Shown piece by piece: positions 48,543-57,269 of a stretch of 64,000 nucleotides of DNA. Position 1 is the first letter of the stretch. Each line of letters starts with the position of its first letter. The notes below the pieces were generated by a model. The model was not told where the DNA came from and searched no databases. It saw only the letters and a list, made by a program, of their open reading frames with translations. Position numbers and translations under genes: made by a program. Source of the stretch: Gammaproteobacteria bacterium. Lineage in GTDB: Bacteria; Pseudomonadota; Gammaproteobacteria; UBA4575. Location: positions 310,001-374,000 of the forward strand of contig JANQOB010000018.1 in assembly GCA_028279275.1 (NCBI GenBank). Direction: 5' to 3'.

Positions 48543-49547
48543 TTATGGAAGTTTGATAGCACTTAGGTTAGATTGAAACATCATTGAGGCCTTCTCCCAT
48601 GTGTAATCAGAAGCTTGATTTAGACAGTCTTTTGGGTTGAGTTTTAATGCACACTTTACAGCTTTAGCTAGATCTTCGTTTAAACATCCGGTTTCATTTT
48701 CGCGGACAACATCTATAGGACCCGTAACGGGATAGGCAGCCACTGGCACACCACAAGCCATGGCTTCTAGCATCACAATTCCAAACGTGTCAGTCTTGCT
48801 GGGAAAGACGAATACATCCGATGCCGCAATATATTCAGCAAGCTCTTTGCCAAACTTATAACCAATAAATTTAATTTTGGGATATCTATTTTTTAGTTCA
48901 TCATGAGCAGGACCATCCCCGACTACATATTTAGTGCCTGTTAACTCTAGCTCTAAAAATGCTTCGATATTTTTTTCTACTGCAACGCGCCCGACATAAA
49001 TATATATAGGCCTTGGATCAGTAAGAAAGTTTTTATCTCCAGGGGAGAAAATATCAGTGTTTACACCTCGTGGCCATCTAACTAAATTTTTAAAACCATG
49101 TGAGATCAATAAATCTTCTTGGCGTTGAGTGCCAACCATAGTACGAACTGCCCCGGAGTGGAACCAACGAAAAAAAGCATAGGATGCATTTAATGGAATT
49201 GGAAAACGTTCACGTATGTATTCAGGGAATTGGGTATGGTAGGAAGTAGTAAAAGCCCACTTATTTTTTTTACAAATTGAGCGAGCAGCCAACCCCATAG
49301 GACCTTCAGTTGCGATATGTATTGCATCAGGTTCAAAAGAAGCAAGAGATTTTTTTAATCGTGGTTTTGGATTTAATGCCAGTCTAATTTCAGGATACGT
49401 TGGACAGGGAATCGACTTAAAATGATTGGGTGTGAATACTTCTACAGTATTTCCCAATGCTTTTAATGTTTGCTGAGTCGTTCTTAAAGTTGTTACCACA
49501 CCATTTACCTGGGGTTCCCAGGCATCGGTAACAATGGCAATTTTCAT
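48543..49547 (-). CDS. GT4 glycosyltransferase, probable diacylglycerol glycosyltransferase (Agt-like)
   Basis: The 334-residue GT-B enzyme begins MKIAIVTDAWEPQVNGVVTTLR, the start of the family that includes bacterial DAG glycosyltransferases. The donor-binding half has VGRVAVEKNIEAFLELEL and DTFGIVMLEAMACGVPVAAYPVTGP. Its ATG overlaps the stop of the PlcP-like gene by 4 bp. That gene pair is known from bacteria that replace phospholipids with glycolipids under phosphate stress: PlcP yields DAG and Agt glycosylates it. The sugar (glucose or glucuronate) cannot be predicted. Confidence 0.85.
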   Translation of the reverse strand: MKIAIVTDAWEPQVNGVVTTLRTTQQTLKALGNTVEVFTPNHFKSIPCPTYPEIRLALNPKPRLKKSLASFEPDAIHIATEGPMGLAARSICKKNKWAFTTSYHTQFPEYIRERFPIPLNASYAFFRWFHSGAVRTMVGTQRQEDLLISHGFKNLVRWPRGVNTDIFSPGDKNFLTDPRPIYIYVGRVAVEKNIEAFLELELTGTKYVVGDGPAHDELKNRYPKIKFIGYKFGKELAEYIAASDVFVFPSKTDTFGIVMLEAMACGVPVAAYPVTGPIDVVRENETGCLNEDLAKAVKCALKLNPKDCLNQASDYTWEKASMMFQSNLSAIKLP

Positions 49548-50362
49548 GCGGCTTTTTTGGTAATCTTTTTGTCTAGATTAGATTCTATTTTACCAGAATT
49601 ATCTTGTTTTTCCGTCCAGCGAATTAAATGCAACTCACCATCATGGGTTTCAATTAACGCAGTGCAACTTTCCACCCAGTCACCATCGTTGCAATACAGT
49701 ACTCCATTAATTTCTGAAATTTGTGCATGGTGTATATGTCCACATACCACACCATCAACCTTTTTACTTTCAGCAACCGTAGTGATGGCTGTTTCAAAAT
49801 TACTAATGTAATTCACGGCATTCTTAACTTTGTGCTTTAGATGAGCAGCCAAAGACCAATAGGGGAAATTAAATAATCTTCGAAAATAGTGAACATATAC
49901 ATTTAAACGTAGCAATAAGTCATATGCATGACTACCAATACTAGCTAAAAAGCGACTATGCGTGACGATATTATCGAATTCATCACCATGAAGAATTAAC
50001 AAGCGTCGACCATTTGCGGTGGTATGAATAAACTCACGATGAATCTCAACATTGCCAAACACGTTACCGCAATATTCTCTAAATAGTTCATCATGATTTC
50101 CAGGAACATAAATTACTTTAGTACCATGCTTTGCTTTACCTAAGATGGTTCTCAGAACATTGTTGTGTAACTGAGGCCAGTGGAAATTTCGTTTAAGGCT
50201 CCAGCAATCGATTATGTCTCCTACCAAGAATAAGTTCTCACTTTGAACAGAATGCAGAAAATTCAATAGCAGCTCGGCTTGGCAGCCACGAAATCCTAGG
50301 TGTGTATCAGATATCCAAATACTGCGAACAGTATGCGGATGAATAGATGAAATGTTGTCCAA
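49544..50362 (-). CDS. plcP: PlcP-type metallophosphoesterase (phospholipase C-like, lipid remodelling)
   Basis: Calcineurin-like phosphoesterase of 272 residues with motifs SDTHLGFRGCQAE, LVGDIIDCW, PGNHDELF, LHGDEFD and CGHIHHA. RGC after the first motif and the HWPQLHNNVLR stretch match the PlcP group rather than LpxH. PlcP removes phosphorylated head groups from membrane lipids, leaving diacylglycerol. It starts with TTG (no in-frame ATG fits; the preceding codon is a stop) and overlaps the glycosyltransferase by 4 bp. A TATAAT hexamer directly overlaps the TTG, so the 5' end needs care. Confidence 0.84.
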   Translation of the reverse strand: MDNISSIHPHTVRSIWISDTHLGFRGCQAELLLNFLHSVQSENLFLVGDIIDCWSLKRNFHWPQLHNNVLRTILGKAKHGTKVIYVPGNHDELFREYCGNVFGNVEIHREFIHTTANGRRLLILHGDEFDNIVTHSRFLASIGSHAYDLLLRLNVYVHYFRRLFNFPYWSLAAHLKHKVKNAVNYISNFETAITTVAESKKVDGVVCGHIHHAQISEINGVLYCNDGDWVESCTALIETHDGELHLIRWTEKQDNSGKIESNLDKKITKKAA

Positions 50363-50498
50363 TTATAAGCTCAATAATTTGACTTCCTTAGCGCGAATGT
50401 TGAGTAATTAATGCTACATAGTTATGCAATCTTTATTACAAATATATTAAAAGATTGGCGGTATCATATTGATTATGAAGGGATAAAATTTAATGTCG

Positions 50499-50538
50499 CT
50501 GTAACAATTCGATCACGTATTGGTCACATTTGAACCAT
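50499..50538 (+). promoter_or_regulatory. Pho-box array upstream of the PAP2 phosphatase gene
   Basis: Heptamers CTGTAAC (50499), CGATCAC (50510), TGGTCAC (50521) and GAACCAT (50532) recur every 11 bp. This is the PhoB direct-repeat geometry (7 bp plus 4-bp AT-rich spacer). The first three match CTGTCAY at 6, 5 and 5 of 7 positions; the fourth is weak. A possible -10, TTTAGT, lies at 50543-50548. The array faces the PAP2 gene; plcP is divergent on the other side. Confidence 0.7.
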
Positions 50539-50586
50539 ACGATTTAGTCTGAATAAAGGTTTCCCTTGTCACAACAGGCTGAAGAT

Positions 50587-51141
50587 ATGGATATTCATAC
50601 ACGTACAAGTGATTGGTTTGGGCGCATAGAAAAGCTCGAATTACCCATCTGCCTCTTTTTCAATCGCGCTAGCGGCTATAAGTCTGTAAACGCGTTTTTT
50701 AAACTAATTAGTCGATTAGGGGACGGTGTATTTTGGTACTGCTTAATTGCTGCAACGATATTGGTTGTAGGTAAGGCAGCCATAGTCCCAGCTTTACATA
50801 TGCTTATTACGGGTGGTATAGGGGTGTTAATTTATAAAGCGTTAAAAGAACGACTAGTAAGAGAACGTCCATACATTACTCATGACCTTATCCTCTGTAA
50901 TACACGTCCTTTAGATCGATATAGTTTTCCTTCCGGTCATACATTGCATGCGGTAAGTTTTAGTCTGATGTTATTTTTTTATTATCCGCAACTTGCATGG
51001 CTAGTTTTTCCATTTGCAAGTTTTGTAGCTCTGTCAAGATTTATCCTTGGCTTGCATTACATAAGTGATGTGCTAGTCGGTGGTTTAATTGGCGCAACCT
51101 TAGCTGCGTTTAGCTTGCAGCTTCATCCCTACTTGTTCTAG
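50587..51141 (+). CDS. PAP2-family membrane phosphatase
   Basis: Integral-membrane acid phosphatase-like protein of 184 residues. The three PAP2 signatures are KERLVRERP, PSGH (YSFPSGHTLHA) and SRFILGLHYISDV, with 4-5 transmembrane segments. Substrates in the family include phosphatidic acid, phosphatidylglycerol phosphate and undecaprenyl diphosphate. ATG 50587 has AGG 8 bp upstream; in-frame TTG 50566 is the alternative. The Pho boxes directly upstream suggest induction by phosphate limitation. It converges on dgkA with a 4-bp overlap. Confidence 0.88.
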   Translation: MDIHTRTSDWFGRIEKLELPICLFFNRASGYKSVNAFFKLISRLGDGVFWYCLIAATILVVGKAAIVPALHMLITGGIGVLIYKALKERLVRERPYITHDLILCNTRPLDRYSFPSGHTLHAVSFSLMLFFYYPQLAWLVFPFASFVALSRFILGLHYISDVLVGGLIGATLAAFSLQLHPYLF

Positions 51142-51509
51142 AAGAATTTTTCATACACAGCGAACCCCCATACTATTGCCAACGCAGTTAAGCTTACAAA
51201 TACTGCAGCGGAACCAATATCTTTAGCACGTTTTGATAGCTCATGCCTCTCACCGCTAATGCGATCAATAGCGGCTTCAACTCCTGTATTGAGCAATTCT
51301 GTAATCAGTACAATTAACACTGAAAATATTAATAGACTAATTTGTTGAGTATCTTCTCCTATCCAAAAAGCTAAAGGAATAAGAATTAAAGCTAAAAATA
51401 TTTCTTGTCGAAAAGCTTCTTCATTTTCCCAGGCAGCTTTAAAGCCATCGATGGAGTAAAAAAATGCATTATAAATGCGTCTGAATCCTTTATGTTCTTG
51501 GTTTGCCAT
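51138..51509 (-). CDS. dgkA: Diacylglycerol kinase
   Basis: Small trimeric membrane kinase of 123 residues converting diacylglycerol to phosphatidic acid. It has three transmembrane helices, FRQEIFLALILIPLAF, ELLNTGVEAAIDRISGERHELSKRAKDIGSAAV (catalytic signature) and a C-terminal helix. In this setting it could recycle DAG released by PlcP. Divergent from the DUF3859 gene; tail-to-tail overlap with the PAP2 gene. Confidence 0.94.
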   Translation of the reverse strand: MANQEHKGFRRIYNAFFYSIDGFKAAWENEEAFRQEIFLALILIPLAFWIGEDTQQISLLIFSVLIVLITELLNTGVEAAIDRISGERHELSKRAKDIGSAAVFVSLTALAIVWGFAVYEKFF

Positions 51510-51608
51510 ATATTCTTAATATTTTTAAAACTTATAGTACATGATTGTGTTCATAGCTATGTTAAAATTTATTAACTATAAAATATAAAACTACAAGGAA
51601 AGATATTA

Positions 51609-52079
51609 GTGAAAGCTGTAATTTCTCTACTGTTATTTAGTCTTTTATTAAACCCTGCTCAAGCAAATGAAAAGCGTACAATTTATGACTTTGAATATGG
51701 AATCTTCTCTCATGGTGCCGAGAACTATGAAGAAGGTGATAAGACTGTATCAAGTGGAGGCGAATTAGAAAAGACAACGAATATTAAAGCTAAATTAGGC
51801 ACAAAATTTGGGATACGCTATTGGTTGTCACGTGCAGGTTATTTAAGCGAGCCTACCCTGCATTTAATATACCATGTGCCAACTATGATTAATCCTGCAA
51901 CGGGGGAATACATCGATAAAATTGAAATATTGCAAGAGGAGTCTAAATTAGATTATCAACATATCATGGCTTTTGAATTCGCCCAACAGTATGAATTAGT
52001 ACCAGGCGAATATCGTTTTTACGTATTTTTTGAAAACCAGAAATTGCTAGAGAAGGTATTCCAAGTTGAGTTGCAATAA
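51609..52079 (+). CDS. Secreted DUF3859-like protein
   Basis: A 156-residue exported protein with a signal peptide ending near NPAQA (about residue 19). The body (RTIYDFEYGIFSHG, FGIRYWLSRAG, HLIYHVPTMINP, YELVPGEYRFYVFFENQKLLEKVFQV) resembles DUF3859. Function unknown. GTG start at 51609 with AAGGA upstream. A weak 11-bp-periodic series (TGTTCAT, ATGTTAA, TATTAAC at 51548-51576) precedes it, so Pho control is possible but not convincing. Confidence 0.8.
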   Translation: MKAVISLLLFSLLLNPAQANEKRTIYDFEYGIFSHGAENYEEGDKTVSSGGELEKTTNIKAKLGTKFGIRYWLSRAGYLSEPTLHLIYHVPTMINPATGEYIDKIEILQEESKLDYQHIMAFEFAQQYELVPGEYRFYVFFENQKLLEKVFQVELQ

Positions 52080-52082
52080 CAA

Positions 52083-53513
52083 TTAATTAGACGATGCCAA
52101 ACGTTCTTTATTTTGTTTAATTTCCATCACAGTCATGGTGCCGCTTTTTTCATTGGCACTGTAAATATAATGTTTCCCATCACTTTCGTAATAGGCTAGC
52201 CCTTCGGGCGCATATTCATCTTCATTGCCGGCTTTAGGATCAACACCTTCGACGGTTAAAACTTTTGGTTGCGATGGAACTTCGAGTGAAACGAGCGCAA
52301 TGGCATCAGCACGTTCCAATCCCACAACAGCGTAGAGTATGTTATTAATTTTAAAACTAATCACATTTTCAGGTTCAGAACCTTTATTATCACTGCGATC
52401 ATCTGGATATAAACCTTTAGCGTGTGCCATTTCGTCTAATTGATTCCCAGTATCCGCGATTAACTTTCCATTAAGTGCATCAAATATACTTAGAGTGCGA
52501 CCTCCGCCTTTGGGTTTATTGCCAAGTGTTTTAGAAGCTTTAGGATCTGTGTCCCCTTCATCTGCGGTCAATAAAAATTTACCATCGGGACTAATGTCGA
52601 TACCGTCAGGCTCACGAAGCGCTGTAATTTCTTTGTTAAAGTTTACTTTTCCATTGTCGTTGATATCTGCTAAATGTGTAGTGGTCCCTAAGCCAAAAAC
52701 ACTTTCGATTTTAGCCTTAGTAGTATCGATCACAAGAATGCCATTGTTTTCTTGCAAAGAAACATAAGCTTTAGCGCTATCAGGAGAAAAGGTTACAAAT
52801 TCTGGTTCGGTATTTGCGGGAGTATTATCTTTAATCGCAATTTTAATTTCTTCGTCGTTATTTCCGCCTGTCACTACTCTTTCAAATTTACGCTCGTGTT
52901 TTTTATGCATCATGCCTTCAACTTCACTTAAGTCAGGAAGATTTATTTGTATAGCTTTAGCATTTGAGGGGCTTGAAAATTTTACTAGTGTCACACTGCC
53001 TTCAGGTGATTCATATTCTTTACCATTGTAGTGATATGCTTCGCCTTCGTTGGCCACGACTAAATATTTTCCATTAGGACTAAATTCCAGACCATCCGGA
53101 TGTACGCCTGAATCAAGAGTATTCAAAATTTCACCACTGCTGGCATCATGAATTTGCACTTTGCCACTAGCGAATGCGTCGTTATTGATTACCGCAACAG
53201 CAAATACATTTTCAGTTGGATGAAAAGACACAGCACTGATTTCTTCGTTGTTTGACACTTTAAAGTAATCGAGAGATTTTGGTTGAGCAGGGTTTTCAAT
53301 GGAAATAATTTCAACCAAATTTTCGTTACCACATGATAGAACCATGCGTTGAGTATTTTCTTGAACGCTTATGATTTCAGGACTATAACAATCACTTTGA
53401 GGTTCAAATACAGCTATTCTTTCAAGTGATAAAGCGCTGGCGTTCGAAGTAGTTATGGAGCATATAGTAAGCGCTACAAATATTAGCAGTGTTTGAGTGT
53501 TTATTTTTTCCAT
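52083..53513 (-). CDS. Secreted beta-propeller protein, choice-of-anchor I-like
   Basis: A 476-residue exported protein with a signal peptide ending near residue 25 (TSNASA). Repeated propeller units are visible: DGLEFSPNGKYLVVANEGE, PEFVTFSPDSAKAYVSLQENNGILVID, PDGIDISPDGKFLLTADEGDTD and YAPEGLAYYESDGKHYIYSANE. This matches the choice-of-anchor I / mesenchyme-specific glycoprotein-like family, whose function is unknown. No C-terminal anchor is seen. It lies downstream of the porin on the same strand, past the porin terminator. Confidence 0.82.
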   Translation of the reverse strand: MEKINTQTLLIFVALTICSITTSNASALSLERIAVFEPQSDCYSPEIISVQENTQRMVLSCGNENLVEIISIENPAQPKSLDYFKVSNNEEISAVSFHPTENVFAVAVINNDAFASGKVQIHDASSGEILNTLDSGVHPDGLEFSPNGKYLVVANEGEAYHYNGKEYESPEGSVTLVKFSSPSNAKAIQINLPDLSEVEGMMHKKHERKFERVVTGGNNDEEIKIAIKDNTPANTEPEFVTFSPDSAKAYVSLQENNGILVIDTTKAKIESVFGLGTTTHLADINDNGKVNFNKEITALREPDGIDISPDGKFLLTADEGDTDPKASKTLGNKPKGGGRTLSIFDALNGKLIADTGNQLDEMAHAKGLYPDDRSDNKGSEPENVISFKINNILYAVVGLERADAIALVSLEVPSQPKVLTVEGVDPKAGNEDEYAPEGLAYYESDGKHYIYSANEKSGTMTVMEIKQNKERLASSN

Positions 53514-53540
53514 TATTTTTTACCAATTATTACTACTGCA

Positions 53541-53580
53541 TAAAAAAAGGCCATCTGCTTTCACAAGTAGATGGCCTTTA
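53541..53580 (-). terminator. Rho-independent terminator after the porin gene
   Basis: A long hairpin, AAAGGCCATCT (53546-53556) / AGATGGCCTTT (53569-53579), extended by three inner pairs (CTT/AAG) and a G-T pair around a TCAC loop. The seven A residues at 53542-53548 give a T run on the minus strand. Confidence 0.88.
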
Positions 53581-53607
53581 AACTCAGGGAGGAGTAACTA
53601 AGAGTTT

Positions 53608-54897
53608 TTAGAAAGCGTACTGAGCACGTAAAGAGACCGCACTTCCGTCTTCTTCACCCACTGCATCTAAGCTATCACCATTAATTGAGGTAAAGTTATC
53701 TGTATCAGCATCTAGGTAATTCAACATGAATTTAAGGTTATTATTGGCATACCAATTCACACCAAGAGTGAGTAGCTCATACTCAGATTCATCTGCGTTC
53801 ACGTCCGCGTCAACTTCACCATCTTCATACTTAGCAACAAGTTCCCATGCACCACGTGGACCTTTAGGTTTCACTTTATCAAATTTACCATCCTTGCCTT
53901 TATAACCACGTGATTCGCCAGTTAAAAAGTAACTTGCTTGTATGTAGTAACTATCGAGATCTACATCGGTAACTGTACGTCCATTATTATTTACACCAGA
54001 ACCTGGAGCAGACTCATCACCTTCATCGAATTCAGCCGTTCTGTATTCCCCTTGTAGAGAAAATGGACCAAAAACACCTGCAGCTTCTAGGCCATATTGT
54101 TCGGCATCATCGACACCAAAACGTCCTGCAGTTACTCGACCAGTAGTATGAACACCTAAACGAGTACGGAACCGATTTTCACCGTCATCACCAAAATCAC
54201 GTGTTGCATATGAGCCAGCTAGATGGATAAAGCTATTCTCGCCAACACTAAAGTGACCACCAAGTCTACCTGCAAGACTGTAAGAATCTTTGCCATCAGT
54301 GTCTTCATTATCCTCATCAATGACACTTGTACCCCAGAAAAGACTTTCAGTATGTCCTCGCAATCCTAACTGAAAAGATGGTTTACCACTTAAGAAACCA
54401 ATTTCTGAAGCTGGTGAACGTTCAATGGTGGTAATCCATTTGGAACTAGTGAGTTCCTCTAAACCAAACGGTGCTTTATAGCGACCGAGTACTACATCTG
54501 CAAAGCTGAAACCTTTATAAGCGATAGTACCGGTATCGATTTCGGCTTCACCTTCATCTATATCAACAACGAATTTATACGCCCAGTTTTTTGCAACGGT
54601 ACCTTTCATTTCAAGACGTGTACGACGGAATTCTGCTTCTGAAGCATCATCGCCTAATTCATCTGCACCAGGTACAAATCCTGAGTTATATAAGCCGTCA
54701 AAAAAATCCATGTCATACATGATGCGACCACCTAACTGAAATGTATTACCATTGTCAGATTCAATTTTGATGCCGCCACCTGTTGTTTTAATGGCTATAT
54801 TTTCTTTTGAAGTCACAGCACCTGCAAAAGCTGCAGTACTGAAACTGAATAATGTGATCGCACCTGTTGCTGCAACCATTAATTGTTTAATTCTCAC
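53608..54897 (-). CDS. Phosphate-selective porin OprO/OprP family
   Basis: Outer-membrane beta-barrel porin of 429 residues with a signal peptide ending near AAFA (about residue 25) and a C-terminal Phe (LRAQYAF). Typical segments are TFQLGGRIMYDMDFFDG, EFRRTRLEMKGTVAKNWAYKFVVDID, LGRYKAPFGLEELTSSKWITTIERS and GAWELVAKYEDG. The start is GTG 54897 with GGAGG 6 bp upstream. Four heptamers in Pho-box phase lie upstream (54961-55000), supporting a role in phosphate uptake. Anion selectivity itself cannot be read from sequence. Confidence 0.9.
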   Translation of the reverse strand: MRIKQLMVAATGAITLFSFSTAAFAGAVTSKENIAIKTTGGGIKIESDNGNTFQLGGRIMYDMDFFDGLYNSGFVPGADELGDDASEAEFRRTRLEMKGTVAKNWAYKFVVDIDEGEAEIDTGTIAYKGFSFADVVLGRYKAPFGLEELTSSKWITTIERSPASEIGFLSGKPSFQLGLRGHTESLFWGTSVIDEDNEDTDGKDSYSLAGRLGGHFSVGENSFIHLAGSYATRDFGDDGENRFRTRLGVHTTGRVTAGRFGVDDAEQYGLEAAGVFGPFSLQGEYRTAEFDEGDESAPGSGVNNNGRTVTDVDLDSYYIQASYFLTGESRGYKGKDGKFDKVKPKGPRGAWELVAKYEDGEVDADVNADESEYELLTLGVNWYANNNLKFMLNYLDADTDNFTSINGDSLDAVGEEDGSAVSLRAQYAF

Positions 54898-54960
54898 GAA
54901 GAGCCTCCCTGTTACTTGAATAATTATTAATTTCTAGGGTGAGAATCTTGCGCAATATCT

Positions 54961-55000
54961 GTGAAACCAATATGAATAAAATATTACATTTTTGTTACAG
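54961..55000 (-). promoter_or_regulatory. Pho-box array upstream of the porin gene
   Basis: On the minus strand, CTGTAAC (55000-54994), ATGTAAT (54989-54983), TATTCAT (54978-54972) and GTTTCAC (54967-54961) are spaced 11 bp apart with AT-rich 4-bp linkers. Matches to CTGTCAY are 6, 5, 4 and 5 of 7. The array lies 64-103 bp upstream of the porin GTG. Confidence 0.72.
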
Positions 55001-55191
55001 GTATTAAGTTTAGGTATATAGTCATAAACTAAGTAACTCAATTTCTTGCATGTAATTGATTTATGAGTGATTAATAGTTTTGTAATAAAGATGGAAAATA
55101 ATGCCTGATCATTTAATAGCAGGTTACAATCATGCAGAATCAATATGTTGCAGAAGAAAATCCGTCGCAATTTCCGGTCAAGACTCAAAAT

Positions 55192-55881
55192 ATGAGCAGT
55201 AAGCGAATTCTTTTAATTGAAGATGAACACTCGATTCGGGAAATGGTGTCTTTTGCACTGGGACAAGAAGGCTATGTTATAGATGAGGCTGAGAATGGCA
55301 GTGCAGCGGAATTACAAATTGCCAATAACTTACCTGATTTAATTTTATTAGACTGGATGTTGCCTGATACAAGCGGTTTAGAGCTTTTGCGACGCTGGAA
55401 GCGCAAAGATGTAATGCAAGAAGTACCCGTTATCATGCTCACTGCACGTGTAGAAGAGCGGGACAAAATTGATGGCTTAGACTCTGGTGCAGATGACTAT
55501 ATTACTAAACCGTTTTCGGTTAAGGAGTTGACTGCGCGTATACGCGCAGTGTTGCGCAGAGGTTCGGGTAGCATTGAAAATGAAGTCAAGCTTGGGCCGA
55601 TCAGATTAGATTTAAATGCTCATCGTGCCTATGTGCATGATAAATCTCTAGATATGGGTCCTACAGAATTTAGGTTACTTGAATTTTTTATGACACATCC
55701 GGATCGTGTTTATTCGCGTAATCAGTTGTTAGATTACGTTTGGGGTCGTAACATGTATGTAGAAGAACGCACAGTAGATGTTCATATTGTACGTTTAAGA
55801 AAATTACTAAAGCCCTTAAATTGTGACCAAATGATTCAAACCGTACGTGGATACGGTTATCGATTCTCCGAAAAACAATAA
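55192..55881 (+). CDS. phoB: Phosphate regulon response regulator PhoB
   Basis: OmpR-family regulator that binds Pho boxes. From ATG 55192 it has 229 residues, the same as E. coli PhoB, starting MSSKRILLIEDEHSIREMV. The phosphorylation site is in ILLDWMLPD, the receiver ends with YITKPFS, and the winged helix has GPTEFRLLEFFMTHPDRVYSR and VDVHIVRLRK. An in-frame ATG at 55132 with AGG upstream would add 20 residues not seen in typical PhoB. It overlaps phoR by one base. A weak Pho-box-like site (TTGTAAT, 55080) precedes it. Confidence 0.95.
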   Translation: MSSKRILLIEDEHSIREMVSFALGQEGYVIDEAENGSAAELQIANNLPDLILLDWMLPDTSGLELLRRWKRKDVMQEVPVIMLTARVEERDKIDGLDSGADDYITKPFSVKELTARIRAVLRRGSGSIENEVKLGPIRLDLNAHRAYVHDKSLDMGPTEFRLLEFFMTHPDRVYSRNQLLDYVWGRNMYVEERTVDVHIVRLRKLLKPLNCDQMIQTVRGYGYRFSEKQ

Positions 55882-57194
55882 TGTCTAATGCATGGTCATC
55901 AGAACTCAATAGAATCTTAATAGTTTTCATACCATGTACACTCGTTGGTTTTATTACAGGGTATCTACCAGCATCCATTATCATTGCTTTAGTGATTTAT
56001 GGTTTCTGGACTGTAAAACAACTAGCCACTCTCAGGCAATGGATAGATGACGGCGCAGATGTAAGCAATTTACCTGAGAATTCAGGCATTGTAGAGCAAC
56101 ATATTTCAAGCATTGTTCAGTTACAAAAATCTCATCAATTAAAACAATCTGGACTTCAAGAAGTTATCAATCAATATGAGCAAATGATTACTGCATTACC
56201 AGATGCAGTGGTGGTTATGAGCGTTAAGGGTGAGATATTGTCAGCGAATCAGGCTGCAACTGATTTATTAGATATAGATTTAGCAAGAGATAAACACACA
56301 AGAATTACACATCTAATACGTGACCCATCCTTCACTAATTATTTTAATGAGGGAATATTTTATTCGCCTACGGAAGTTAGGGGGATACCTGCAACTGAAA
56401 CAGAATTAAGTGTGCGTATTATTCCTTTTGGTGATAGTAAATTAGTATTGATTGGCCAAGACATGTCGCAATCTGCTCGTATCTATGAGATGCGCCGCAG
56501 TTTTGTATCAAATGCTTCACATGAGTTGCGAACGCCCCTTACTGTGATCTTGGGATATTTGGAAACGCTTGCTTTACAAAATGACATGCCTGAAGCATGT
56601 AGTGCTGCGATTTCCGCGGCTGAGCTACAAGCAAATCGAATGAAGCAACTGGTAGAAGATTTACTAACTCTCTCGAGGTTAGAATCAACTAGCTCTGTAG
56701 CTGAAGATCATGAAGTGGTTCCCGTAGCCTCACTCATTATGGAAGTTGTTAAAGATGCAAAACTTTCATCTTGGTTTAAAAACCATAAGATTTCTACACA
56801 AATTGAAACAAGTGCCCTATTAAAAGGAAATTTGCAAGAAATCCATAGCGTGATATCTAACTTAGTTAACAATGCAGTCAAACATACTGATGATGGATCC
56901 ACGATAACAGTAACTTGGAAACTCGGAGACAATAATGGCACTCGGTTAATTGTTGAAGACGATGGCCAAGGTATCGCTTCTGAGGACATTAATCGACTTA
57001 CAGAGCGGTTTTACCGTGTAGATGCGGGACGGTCTAGAGAAAAGGGTGGGACTGGTTTGGGGCTTTCAATTGTAAAACACATCATAGGTCGCCATGAAGG
57101 CAACATGCAGATTTCGAGTCAAGTTGGCAAGGGTGCGATATTTATCTGCTCCTTTCCTGAACACCGCTCTGCCTTCAATAAAAATACTCAATAG
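55881..57194 (+). CDS. phoR: Phosphate regulon sensor histidine kinase PhoR
   Basis: Membrane sensor kinase of 437 residues. Two adjacent transmembrane segments (about 13-50), a charged linker and a PAS domain (VINQYEQMITALPDAVVVM onward) are followed by the H-box VSNASHELRTPLTVILGYLETL. The ATPase domain has NLVNNAVKHT, DDGQGI and GGTGLGLSIVKHI. No large periplasmic sensor domain, as usual for PhoR, which reads phosphate through PstSCAB-PhoU. The ATG overlaps the phoB TAA. Confidence 0.95.
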   Translation: MSNAWSSELNRILIVFIPCTLVGFITGYLPASIIIALVIYGFWTVKQLATLRQWIDDGADVSNLPENSGIVEQHISSIVQLQKSHQLKQSGLQEVINQYEQMITALPDAVVVMSVKGEILSANQAATDLLDIDLARDKHTRITHLIRDPSFTNYFNEGIFYSPTEVRGIPATETELSVRIIPFGDSKLVLIGQDMSQSARIYEMRRSFVSNASHELRTPLTVILGYLETLALQNDMPEACSAAISAAELQANRMKQLVEDLLTLSRLESTSSVAEDHEVVPVASLIMEVVKDAKLSSWFKNHKISTQIETSALLKGNLQEIHSVISNLVNNAVKHTDDGSTITVTWKLGDNNGTRLIVEDDGQGIASEDINRLTERFYRVDAGRSREKGGTGLGLSIVKHIIGRHEGNMQISSQVGKGAIFICSFPEHRSAFNKNTQ

Positions 57195-57269
57195 ACAGTT
57201 TCTTTAGTTGTATTTTCAATCTCGTTAGTTTGCATAATTCAAACTTACTGTAATTTGTATGTTGAAAAT

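Noticed and set aside
49544..50362. LpxH (UDP-2,3-diacylglucosamine hydrolase)
   Set aside because: The first motif is followed by RGC and the HWPQLHNNV stretch, typical of PlcP and not of LpxH, and the gene overlaps a DAG-type glycosyltransferase.
50424..50441. Divergent Pho box for plcP on the minus strand (TTGTAAT, ATTGCAT)
   Set aside because: Only two units at 5 and 4 of 7 matches in AT-rich DNA; too weak to list as a feature.
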